Shown here in pieces: positions 1-6,244 of a stretch of DNA of 9,299 bases (the stretch's first letter is position 1; the number at the start of each line of letters is the position of its first letter). The notes beneath the pieces were generated by a model that was not told where the DNA came from, did no database searches, and was given only the letters and a program-made list of their open reading frames with translations. Source of the DNA: Pseudomonadota bacterium. GTDB lineage: Bacteria; Bdellovibrionota_C; UBA2361; OMIW01. The stretch is taken from contig OMIW01000167.1 of NCBI GenBank assembly GCA_900299205.1, positions 1-9,299 of the forward strand. The letters are read 5' to 3'. Made by a program: the position numbers and the translations under genes.

Positions 1-41
1 CCACGCGAGACCGAACGCCACCCGATAGCGTTTGGACAGCC

Positions 42-1181
42 TCACTCCTCTCCCCGCCCCTCCCGGGGAGATATCGGATATCCGTTCACGTACTGTCGTC
101 TGCGAGTCATCTCCAAGCAAACCCCGTATCCTCGGCTGAATCCTTTGATGTCGAGTAGCTCCACGGTTGCGAAACCACCCGGTAACTCAACGGGAGTGCG
201 AACTAAGCTCAAACCTTGATAGAATGCCGAATCCAGTTTCTCGTAAACTTTCTCTACCCTCGGTTTCCCCTTGCTCCATCGAACCACGCGAGCGGCTTCG
301 TTGAATGCGCCGGTCCTTGTCATCAGAAGAAGTGGCCGAGGAGCGTATTTCCCATCAGAGACCGGCTTTATGCTCGCAGCCCTGCTTCCGCCATACGTTA
401 TCTCCCGAGCCGCTACCTTCACCGCGATCCCGTTCTTTAGCGCATTTCTGTCCACCTTCCGAAGGTCAAAAGACACGACAAGTCTCCACGGGGTATTGCC
501 GGTTCTGCACGAGTCTTTCTGGAAGGCCCCATCGATCGTAACAGTTGCGTACTTGTCGGCATCCACACCTTCATCACCACCAGGAAGAGGATTTGTGCCA
601 TCACCCCCATTGCCACCCTCTCCACCTCCGCCGAGGCATGCCGGGCCCTTCGATATGATGTCGCAGATACACTGGTAATCGCACCCGGGATTAATGAGCG
701 AGTAGATCGGTAGGAGGCTATCGAGCATCTGTTTGGTCCGCCCGCAACAGATCACGTCCGATTCAGAAACCGTTGCGGCCGCCTGCATCGAGCTGGCTTT
801 TCTCAGAACAGTTTTTTCCGATAGTTTGTCTGATCCCCGTCGCTTAACCGCTATCGGGAAGAGGCTTCCCAAGCGGGGGGTCTTCGTCTTTGTTTGTACC
901 CCAAAAACACTCACCACGGCCCCGATGGGAGCCCGAACGGTGATTGACACTGGTTGGGTAAAATTTACTTTACTCCTGCCGAAAAAGGTAAGATTTTCTA
1001 ATGACGAGGGAAAAGTAGATTGTTTGAACTCGACCACGGAGCCATCGAGAGGCATCGGTTTGGTTTTTGGAGTCGCCACGCACGGGCCAGCTAACACCCC
1101 AAGGGCAATCAGAAAACCTGCGGTGAGAGTACCGACAGAAAAATCAAAGCCTACTTTGCCGGCAAAGCCTCTCCTCATCAT
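42..1181 (-). CDS. Putative secreted Cys/Gly-rich protein of unknown family
   Basis: The product (379 aa from the first ATG, 378 from the second) is not from a family I recognise. A basic N-terminus (MMRRGFAGK) and a hydrophobic run at about residues 15-36 look like a Sec signal peptide, with cleavage plausible after VA at 35-36. No proper lipobox precedes Cys34 because a proline sits at -1. Residues 57-95 form a strand-like segment (VNFTQPVSITV) that recurs in the truncated ORF just upstream. Cysteines cluster at 145, 146, 167, 171, 173 and 182, followed by a Gly-rich, acidic linker (184-206). A C-terminal region of about 170 aa (209-379), probably beta-rich, has Cys225 and Cys355. An AGGAGG at 1183-1188 lies only 1 nt from the first ATG but 4 nt from the second (1176-1178), so the second is the likelier start. 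Inference: an exported protein stabilised by disulfides, surface-bound or released. Function unknown. Confidence 0.75.
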   Translation of the reverse strand: MMRRGFAGKVGFDFSVGTLTAGFLIALGVLAGPCVATPKTKPMPLDGSVVEFKQSTFPSSLENLTFFGRSKVNFTQPVSITVRAPIGAVVSVFGVQTKTKTPRLGSLFPIAVKRRGSDKLSEKTVLRKASSMQAAATVSESDVICCGRTKQMLDSLLPIYSLINPGCDYQCICDIISKGPACLGGGGEGGNGGDGTNPLPGGDEGVDADKYATVTIDGAFQKDSCRTGNTPWRLVVSFDLRKVDRNALKNGIAVKVAAREITYGGSRAASIKPVSDGKYAPRPLLLMTRTGAFNEAARVVRWSKGKPRVEKVYEKLDSAFYQGLSLVRTPVELPGGFATVELLDIKGFSRGYGVCLEMTRRRQYVNGYPISPREGRGEE

Positions 1182-1215
1182 ACCTCCTAACCCTTTCTCG
1201 TTCTCCTCTCTGCCT

Positions 1216-1221
1216 ATGATA
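1216..1221 (-). promoter_or_regulatory. Possible -10 box for the secreted-protein gene
   Basis: Read on the minus strand this is TATCAT, five of six matches to TATAAT. It would start transcription about 30 nt before the favoured ATG at 1178. No good -35 hexamer sits 16-18 nt upstream (CACTCC is poor), so the call is weak. It lies between the truncated paralog and the intact gene. Confidence 0.3.
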
Positions 1222-1244
1222 TGGGTGCTGAACCCCTCGGAGTG

Positions 1245-1421
1245 TTATAACCGCTTCGCTCCTGAACGACCTCGCGTGGCCTCAAACATACTCACCATGG
1301 CCCCCTCGGGAGTCTGCACGGTGACAGATACAGTGTGAGTGAAGTTTGCCTTGCTTTGCCCAAACTTGTGACGTTCAAAACGAGGAGGGAGGGGGGGGGT
1401 GGAGCTTGGCAGCGGTGCCAT
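1245..1421 (-). pseudogene. Truncated paralog fragment of the adjacent secreted protein
   Basis: This minus-strand ORF has 58 codons: ATG at 1419-1421, TAA at 1245-1247. Its residues 20-46 align without gaps to residues 67-93 of the neighbouring secreted protein, with 17 of 27 identical by my count (for example FGQSKANFTHTVSVTV against FGRSKVNFTQPVSITV). It has no signal peptide, and its N-terminus is a Pro/Ser-rich stretch encoded by a C-rich tract containing nine identical bases (1391-1399). It stops soon after the conserved segment. I read it as the remnant of a tandem duplication that lost both ends. A short expressed gene is possible: GAGG sits 4 nt before the ATG. The amino-acid match with diverged DNA indicates an old copy, not an assembly artefact. 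Confidence 0.6.
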
Positions 1422-1491
1422 AGCGCCTCTGAGGGGCTGTGTTTGGCTCGGACTTTCCTCAAAGGCCCCCCGTCTTGAGGCGTCGTTGAGC

Positions 1492-2157
1492 CTAGGTCCT
1501 TGCGGTCCGTCCCCACTCTCTCAGGACCTCAATCACCGGAGGGAGTAGAGAAATGAAGATGATCGCGAGAATGACTATTTCAAAGTTTTGCTTTACGAAA
1601 GGAACCTCTCCGAAGATATGGCCCGCCCCAACGAGGGAGACGACCCAGAGAGCAGCCCCAAACGCATTGTAGAGGCCGAAGGTTCGGTAGTTCATTCGCC
1701 CGACGCCCGCAAGAAACGGAGCAAAGGTCCGCACAATCGGTACGAAGCGGGCTATGACGATCGTCTTGTTCCCGTATCTTTCATAAAATTGCTGAGTCTT
1801 TTTAAGATATTCTTGACGAAAAATCCGAGACTGGGGGTTGGCAAACGCTTTGGCTCCGATCCGGTGACCGATCGCGTAGTTGACAGAGTCTCCGAAAAAG
1901 GCGGCGAGAAAGAGGCTCCAGAGCAGGGTAACTACCGAGAGTCCGCCGCCACCATCCACGCTAGCCACCGTTGAGAGAGCTCCCGCCGCAAAGAGAAGGG
2001 AGTCCCCGGGCAGGAACGGGGTAACAACAACACCGGTCTCGAGAAAAATAATCCCGAAAAGGATGAGATAAGTCGTTGTTCCGTATGACTGACAGATGGC
2101 TGCTAAATGAGTATCCAGGTGACGGAAGATATCGAAAAGTGTGGCGAGGTAGTCCAT
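1492..2157 (-). CDS. DedA family (VTT domain) membrane protein
   Basis: This is a 221-aa integral membrane protein of the DedA/VTT family (Pfam SNARE_assoc). These proteins act in membrane homeostasis, with evidence for roles in lipid-carrier recycling and proton-dependent transport. Family marks, numbered from ATG 2157: a MDYLATLFDIFRHLDTHL start typical of DedA; ETG at 40-42; FLPGDSLLF at 48-56; GDSVNYAIGHRIG at 89-101; and ARFVPIVRTFAPFLAGVGRM at 136-155. Glu40, Asp52, Arg137 and Arg143 appear to correspond to charged residues reported, from memory, as essential in E. coli YqjA/YghB. Hydrophobic segments lie near 30-65, 74-97, 140-180 and 192-210, and the length is normal. An in-frame TTG at 2184 would add nine residues, but the ATG matches family N-termini better. 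Neither start has a clear SD. The specific paralog and substrate cannot be named. Confidence 0.92.
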   Translation of the reverse strand: MDYLATLFDIFRHLDTHLAAICQSYGTTTYLILFGIIFLETGVVVTPFLPGDSLLFAAGALSTVASVDGGGGLSVVTLLWSLFLAAFFGDSVNYAIGHRIGAKAFANPQSRIFRQEYLKKTQQFYERYGNKTIVIARFVPIVRTFAPFLAGVGRMNYRTFGLYNAFGAALWVVSLVGAGHIFGEVPFVKQNFEIVILAIIFISLLPPVIEVLREWGRTART

Positions 2158-2206
2158 AGGGGCCCGCAGAGGATAGGTTGGCAAAAGTCATCGAGGGTCA
2201 AGGCAG

Positions 2207-2235
2207 AGGATTCCCTATCGGGGGTTGCTGGTCAA
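2207..2235 (-). promoter_or_regulatory. Possible promoter for the DedA gene
   Basis: On the minus strand TTGACC (2235-2230) is followed after 17 nt by AATCCT (2212-2207). The -35 matches five of six consensus bases, the -10 only three. Transcription would begin near 2200, giving a leader of about 43 nt. A second TTGACC lies downstream at about 2201-2196, so the element could be read differently. Confidence 0.3.
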
Positions 2236-2286
2236 GGGGAGGGGGCTGCCCAAGAGGCGACGGGAGAAAAAACTCCCCACACTACC

Positions 2287-2316
2287 TTGACTTTCGCCCT
2301 GAAAATGGCCAAGAAT
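2287..2316 (+). promoter_or_regulatory. Promoter for tRNA-Lys
   Basis: TTGACT (2287-2292, five of six matches to the -35 consensus) is followed after 18 nt by AAGAAT (2311-2316, four of six). The expected transcription start is about 2323, a few bases before the mature tRNA 5' end, as is usual for tRNA genes. Confidence 0.55.
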
Positions 2317-2326
2317 CGCCATCATC

Positions 2327-2402
<76 letters not shown>

Positions 2403-2443
2403 ATCTTTTGCCGAAATCTCATCTGGTAAAGATAGTCCTCGCG

Positions 2444-2833
2444 ATGGCTGCCGACCGAATCAAGTCCTCATCAGCCATTCCTCAGATTAAGGTAGATCAG
2501 ATAAAAAAGGGGTCGCGCCATATCGTTATGTGCGTGGGGGGTAGTTGTTGTCCTCAATCTGATAACGAAAGGGTATGGGGCTATCTCAAACAGAGGACAG
2601 CCGAAATCGAGCGAGCGGGAGGGCCGGTGCTCCTTCGTACTGCAGCGCGCTGTCTCCGTATTTGTGCTTCGGGTCCAATCGCGGTCGTCTATCCCGAGGG
2701 CATTTGGTATCACTCATGCAGCGAGGAGGTCCTCGAACGGATCATACAGGAGCACCTCATCGGGGGCACCCCTGTGCTCGAGTATATTGTTGCCGAAAAC
2801 TCGCTTTCATGCCCGGATTGTGCCTCTGAGTGA
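2444..2833 (+). CDS. Thioredoxin-like [2Fe-2S] ferredoxin domain protein
   Basis: This 129-aa protein resembles thioredoxin-fold [2Fe-2S] ferredoxins (Aquifex Fd / NuoE-like class), small cytosolic electron carriers. The strand-turn [14 protein letters not shown] carries Cys30, Cys35 and Cys36, and [21 protein letters not shown] carries Cys70 and Cys74. The C-x4-C plus C-x3-C arrangement and the GP.xVVYPEG.WY continuation (77-89) are the family signature. The GGTPV near 107-111 is also typical. Unusual are a doubled Cys35-Cys36, an extra Cys92 and a C-terminal CPDC (123-126). The reading frame is open back to 2342 inside the tRNA, so the first credible start is ATG 2444; a clear SD is missing. 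It is followed 18 bp later by a Nudix gene, so the two are probably co-transcribed. The redox partner cannot be told from the window. Confidence 0.85.
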   Translation: MAADRIKSSSAIPQIKVDQIKKGSRHIVMCVGGSCCPQSDNERVWGYLKQRTAEIERAGGPVLLRTAARCLRICASGPIAVVYPEGIWYHSCSEEVLERIIQEHLIGGTPVLEYIVAENSLSCPDCASE

Positions 2834-2851
2834 TAGCCGGAGAACCCGCCG

Positions 2852-3433
2852 ATGGTCGAACCGAACTCATTCTCCTCCGCACCCCTCTTCTCTGTTTGTG
2901 CTCTCCTGAAAAACTATGACCCAAAGGGCGATAGTGATCAGGGGGCCGCCCGTGCGGCAATGCTTACCCTTGCGACTGACGGGGCTCGGGTCCTTTTTCG
3001 CTCCTACTTTGTACCGGGGCACATCACGGTGTCCTCCTGGCTCGAAAGCCCCTGCGGTGAGTATGTGCTGCTTCACCACCATCGAAAATTGGATCGTTGG
3101 CTCCAGTTAGGAGGGCATGTTGATGGTGATGAGGATCTTGTACGAGCTGCGCGCCGGGAGATACTGGAGGAGTCCGGAATAGCGGATAGCGCGCTTATCG
3201 TGGACGGTGTGTTTGACCTCGACATACACCCCATTCCAGCCACAAAGTCAGAGCCAGCGCACCACCACTTCGATGTTCGATTCCTCATGCGAGCGGGTAC
3301 TGCCGAGATTCGTTGTAGTGACGAATCCCACGACATCAAGTGGATACCTCGCGACGAAGTTGGCCTTATGACGACGGAGCAGAGCATCACGAGGATGGCG
3401 CGGAAGGCGAAAGTGATAGCTCGATTAAGCTAG
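2852..3433 (+). CDS. Nudix hydrolase
   Basis: This 193-aa cytosolic protein has a complete Nudix box, GX5EX7REUXEEXGU, at residues 88-110: G88, E94, then REILEESGI at 102-110. The glutamates bind the catalytic Mg2+. Such enzymes cleave nucleoside diphosphates linked to another moiety (X). The segment before the box (YVLLHHHRKLDRWLQLGGHVD) resembles a common uncharacterised Nudix subgroup with W-x(Q)-GGHVD, so the substrate cannot be read from sequence. Residues 1-60 form an N-terminal extension not part of the Nudix core; the stretch 134-165 has HHHFD and DESHDIKW, typical late-core strands. GGAGA at 2839-2843 precedes ATG 2852 by 8 nt, supporting this start. The gene follows the ferredoxin gene by 18 bp and converges with the ankyrin-repeat gene, whose stop is 27 bp away, with no terminator hairpin between. 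Confidence 0.93.
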   Translation: MVEPNSFSSAPLFSVCALLKNYDPKGDSDQGAARAAMLTLATDGARVLFRSYFVPGHITVSSWLESPCGEYVLLHHHRKLDRWLQLGGHVDGDEDLVRAARREILEESGIADSALIVDGVFDLDIHPIPATKSEPAHHHFDVRFLMRAGTAEIRCSDESHDIKWIPRDEVGLMTTEQSITRMARKAKVIARLS

Positions 3434-3460
3434 CAGGGTGGTGAAGACAGCACAGGCTCA

Positions 3461-5818
3461 CTAACTTTCCTCGTGCTGCGCGTTAATGAGGATAAGCTCT
3501 TCCCCGCGATCAATTCCCGTCTGAAAAAAAGCAGTCATGCCTGTTCTGGTCATTGCAGCTATCGGAACATTGCCGCTGGCGAGTTGTCTGAGTACGGCGA
3601 GCCGTTCGGGGGTTATCACGAGCTGATGACGCGACACCCCGTGCTGGTCCTCGAAGCGAGAGGCTGAGAATGGCGGGAGATCGAGAGGGACGAACGCCAG
3701 TGCCAGCCCTCCACCTTGATTGCCACGAGAATTATTTTGCGCTTCAAGCCTTTCAACAAGGGTAACGAGCGGGGGGAAGCCAGGAGATTTGTAGGCACCC
3801 ACTAATCTATCATCCTCGAGCCCTGGTATTGAAGCGAATGCGGTGTAGTAATTAGTGTCGCATTTCCAGCGACAGTATTCTTCCCGCCAGGCATCAAGAC
3901 CATCAAGGAGAGCGCCGATCTTTCTCTGAAGATGCGGAGCCGACTTATTAAGTGAGGCGTCGAGAATGTGTTTGAAGCCGAATTTGGACAGATTCTCAGG
4001 GGTGAGACCCTCCAGTTCCTCTTGAGATAGCGAGGTTCCGATCGCACGATCGCTGAAATAGGCGGGATGAGCGTAGTTGTCCCTTCCGAAGAGCGGGCTT
4101 TTGTTTGCGATAAGGAGGGTGCCGTACTCGGGGTGACTCACCTTGATATCAGCTTGACGGAGTTCTATTGAGAACCGCTGGTCGACCTCGGTCATTTGGA
4201 ACCCGATCGGCTCCGTGGGGTCACTAGGACGTCCAGGATGAATTCGATAGAATTGGCGCCAGCCCTGAGGGAAAGCATAGCCCCTCCCAAGCCATGGCTT
4301 CTGGGAACCATCCGATAGAGTGAGATAGTCCGATTCCCGATTTTCGACGATGACACCTCCAAATTTCTCCAAAAGACTTGGTTCTGTTGCAACAGGCAGA
4401 CGGGAGCCGTTTGGAAGGGTGGGATACCCTCGCATAGCGTCGAATTTCCATCTGGCGAAGCCAAAATTGAGGGCGCCGATCCTTCCCCAATTGATCGCTG
4501 TCTCGCGATTCATCGTGAAATACTCTCCCGAGCCTATCCAGTTCGGAATGCTGGTGAGGGCTGAAGTGAGGCGGCCGGCGTGGTAAGTTCGCTCGATATT
4601 GCGATCCTCGGGGTGCCTGAGGAGAGCCATGAACTCCGCCTCATTCGGATGGTAATCAGCTGCTGGCTTGAGCCCATCCATCATCGCCTCAACTGCTCCG
4701 AGAAACTTGATTATCTTACCAGGAGGATGAGCATACAGAAGTCGTGGAAGCAGCTCGGTCAGTGCAGCTCCTGTACCATCACTGCCTGAAAGAGCTTTCT
4801 CCTCTGCAACTCGAAGATAAAGACATCCGTCGCGAAGGTTGCCACGGGTATCATTGCTACCAGCATAAAAGCTGAGAGCTTCATCCAGCAGATGCGGGAC
4901 AATATCCTTGATACCCCTCTCAAAAATAGATTGTAGTTCAGGGTCAGAGAAAAACTCCGGCTTGCCCGTGATCGCCTGAGGGATTGAGGAGGCGAGACGC
5001 ATACCCAAACCATGGGGGACGAAATCGACGGCAAAAACGGTCTGAGGGCTATACCAGCTACCCCTTAGATTTGTGGAATCATCGATAAGCGCCTCGGAGA
5101 GATTAGCTCCGATAAGATTAACCGAACTCAGCGAAAACGCCCTGAGATCCTCCTTAATTTTACAGCCACGAAGATTGAGTCCGGCCAGATATTCCTCGGG
5201 TAGCGTCCTGAGTGAGGCACCACATTCGAGAAGCTCAGCGACCCCCGGAATCGGCTCCCCTAATGCGGAGTTTCCGTTGTCGATAGCAACCATCATCGGG
5301 GAAGTTCTGCCATCGCCCGCCGGGAGATTCGGATTTACACCGCATTTCGCCAGCATTGGTAAGAGATATGTTTGATTACACTTGACGGCGACATGCAACG
5401 CGGTCGCTCCCGGTATCGACCAGGACTCTGGGGCTCGTTGGTCAAACGGGATTCCGTGTGCGGAGATCTCGCCGATCAGTCGTTCGGGACATCCCTGTGC
5501 CACGAGAGCTAACACGGTAGGGAGTCCCCGAAGGGACGAAGGCATCATACGTTCAGGAAGTGGCTGAGCCAGCATTTCATGAAGCGAGGATCCGGATGGA
5601 TCGCGACGAAGGGATTTGTCGATGAGCTTCGCTAATTTATGCCATCTCTGAGCGCTTATCGCCCGTGCAAGTTGATCGATTGTTTCTTCAGGGTGTCTGC
5701 GCACCGCGAGTTTCGTGAGATCCGAGGCAACTGCCGCGAAGTGACGGATACATTCGATTGGATCGGAATGAGAGTGATTGGGTTGGTGATCTGAGGGGGG
5801 AATCGGTGCGGGAGCCAT
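3461..5818 (-). CDS. Large ankyrin/pentapeptide-repeat protein, unknown C-terminal half
   Basis: This predicted 785-aa soluble protein has no signal peptide or membrane segment. Order: a Pro/Ser/His-rich start (1-20); a helical region (21-95); about three degenerate ankyrin-like units (97-203), the clearest being PGATALHVAVKCNQTYLLPML with CGVNPNLPAGDGRT after it and VAELLECGAS; then a short pentapeptide-like stretch (211-255; LNLRGC, VNLIGANLSEA, TNLRGSW). Residues about 283-410 look helical. Residues 410-785 are rich in Trp/Tyr/Gly (GSGEYFTMNRETAINWG; GYAFPQGWRQFYRIHPG) and match nothing I recognise. Ankyrin repeats bind proteins, so a binding module attached to an unknown effector or enzymatic domain is a reasonable inference. 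ATG 5818 is the first start after an upstream in-frame TGA, but no SD precedes it. The gene stands alone, convergent with the Nudix gene. Confidence 0.8.
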   Translation of the reverse strand: MAPAPIPPSDHQPNHSHSDPIECIRHFAAVASDLTKLAVRRHPEETIDQLARAISAQRWHKLAKLIDKSLRRDPSGSSLHEMLAQPLPERMMPSSLRGLPTVLALVAQGCPERLIGEISAHGIPFDQRAPESWSIPGATALHVAVKCNQTYLLPMLAKCGVNPNLPAGDGRTSPMMVAIDNGNSALGEPIPGVAELLECGASLRTLPEEYLAGLNLRGCKIKEDLRAFSLSSVNLIGANLSEALIDDSTNLRGSWYSPQTVFAVDFVPHGLGMRLASSIPQAITGKPEFFSDPELQSIFERGIKDIVPHLLDEALSFYAGSNDTRGNLRDGCLYLRVAEEKALSGSDGTGAALTELLPRLLYAHPPGKIIKFLGAVEAMMDGLKPAADYHPNEAEFMALLRHPEDRNIERTYHAGRLTSALTSIPNWIGSGEYFTMNRETAINWGRIGALNFGFARWKFDAMRGYPTLPNGSRLPVATEPSLLEKFGGVIVENRESDYLTLSDGSQKPWLGRGYAFPQGWRQFYRIHPGRPSDPTEPIGFQMTEVDQRFSIELRQADIKVSHPEYGTLLIANKSPLFGRDNYAHPAYFSDRAIGTSLSQEELEGLTPENLSKFGFKHILDASLNKSAPHLQRKIGALLDGLDAWREEYCRWKCDTNYYTAFASIPGLEDDRLVGAYKSPGFPPLVTLVERLEAQNNSRGNQGGGLALAFVPLDLPPFSASRFEDQHGVSRHQLVITPERLAVLRQLASGNVPIAAMTRTGMTAFFQTGIDRGEELILINAQHEES

Positions 5819-6097
5819 AAGAGCGGTTCGGAGGAAAGATTTAGGCTGATTGTTTACAAAAAAGGGATCAGGGGCGGGTGCCGCGCAAAAAAGCCCTCAG
5901 CGTTTAAATCGAACATGGCGAGCCACGACGGTGAGCCGATACCACAGAGCATAGGAAGCGCAGCTTTGTTTTCTAGCCCCCCCATTCCAATAAATCAAGA
6001 GGTTTAAGGAGATAAGCACGAAGCTTTCAACGATGGTTCGGCCTCAGGAATGACAAGACTCCGCTAACTAGCTGAAATGGATGGTCGGTGGAAGATT

Positions 6098-6119
6098 AGG
6101 GTCGAAGGCGACTTTTTTT
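6098..6119 (+). terminator. Rho-independent terminator-like hairpin
   Basis: GTCG (6101-6104) pairs with CGAC (6109-6112) around an AAGG tetraloop and is followed by seven T residues (6113-6119). Two G-U pairs and one A-U pair extend the stem to seven pairs from 6098. The T run lies on the plus strand only, so it would stop plus-strand transcription coming from the left. No recognised plus-strand gene ends here. The stem is short, so strength is uncertain. Confidence 0.45.
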
Positions 6120-6122
6120 AAG

Positions 6123-6132
6123 AGTGGCCACT
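6123..6132. promoter_or_regulatory. 10-bp perfect palindrome, possible operator
   Basis: AGTGGCCACT is a perfect inverted repeat ending 9 bp before the -10 element of the promoter for the CNNM/CBS gene. It overlaps the place where a -35 hexamer would sit, so a bound dimeric regulator could block or replace RNA polymerase contacts. The function is inferred from position alone. Confidence 0.3.
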
Positions 6133-6138
6133 GAAACG

Positions 6139-6147
6139 TGATATACT
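6139..6147 (+). promoter_or_regulatory. Extended -10 promoter for the CNNM/CBS gene
   Basis: TGATATACT contains a TG dinucleotide one base before TATACT (6142-6147, five of six matches to TATAAT), an extended -10 element. The region 17-18 nt upstream (TTAAGA/TAAGAG) is a poor -35, as is common for this promoter class. Transcription would start near 6153, leaving a leader of about 90 nt that includes a 20-codon ORF. Confidence 0.5.
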
Positions 6148-6175
6148 CTTTCTTTTGAGTCAGATAGGAGCAGTG

Positions 6176-6238
6176 GTGCCGAGTTTACGCCTCTCTCCTT
6201 TCAGCTGGCTCACTCAGTTTTCGTTGACCGTGTCCTGA
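6176..6238 (+). CDS. Possible 20-codon leader ORF
   Basis: AGGAG at 6166-6170 lies 5 nt before GTG 6176 (a second GTG at 6173 is in the same frame). The frame runs 20 codons to TGA at 6236-6238, six nt before the ATG of the CNNM/CBS gene and in that gene's own frame. The peptide (begins MPSLRLSPFSW) has no known match. The main gene's ATG has no SD of its own, so translation may reach it by reinitiation after the leader stop. Alternatively the TGA could be a mutation or sequencing error removing an N-terminal extension, but the ATG at 6245 already gives a normal family N-terminus. Confidence 0.35.
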   Translation: MPSLRLSPFSWLTQFSLTVS

Positions 6239-6244
6239 CTCTGT

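Larger units (their letters stand above)
5819..6244. other. 426-bp intergenic control region
   Basis: No convincing protein gene lies here. A 30-codon plus-strand ORF from ATG 5915 has no SD. The left part is the 5' flank of the ankyrin-repeat gene. The right part holds, in order on the plus strand: a possible weak promoter (TTGTTT 5966-5971, AATAAA 5989-5994), a GTCG-AAGG-CGAC hairpin with seven T (6101-6119), a perfect palindrome (6123-6132), an extended -10 promoter (6139-6147) and a leader ORF with an SD (6166-6238). The order suggests a short upstream transcript, about 6001-6119, that ends before the CNNM/CBS gene is separately transcribed. That transcript is a hypothesis. Confidence 0.5.

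Noticed and set aside
733-1338. 201-codon plus-strand ORF
   Set aside because: It lies antisense to the secreted protein and the paralog fragment, both supported by homology to each other and, for the former, an SD and signal peptide. Its own product has no recognisable motif.
1588-1974. 128-codon plus-strand ORF
   Set aside because: Antisense to the core of the clearly recognised DedA gene.
2158-2184. Upstream TTG start for DedA
   Set aside because: The nine added residues have no family match and no SD precedes the TTG; ATG 2157 gives the normal DedA N-terminus.
2262-2277. GGGAG-A6-CTCCC hairpin upstream of the tRNA
   Set aside because: Only five base pairs with no T run, located before the tRNA promoter; likely incidental.
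5915-6007. 30-codon plus-strand ORF in the intergenic region
   Set aside because: No SD, no motif, and within what chance allows for 426 bp.
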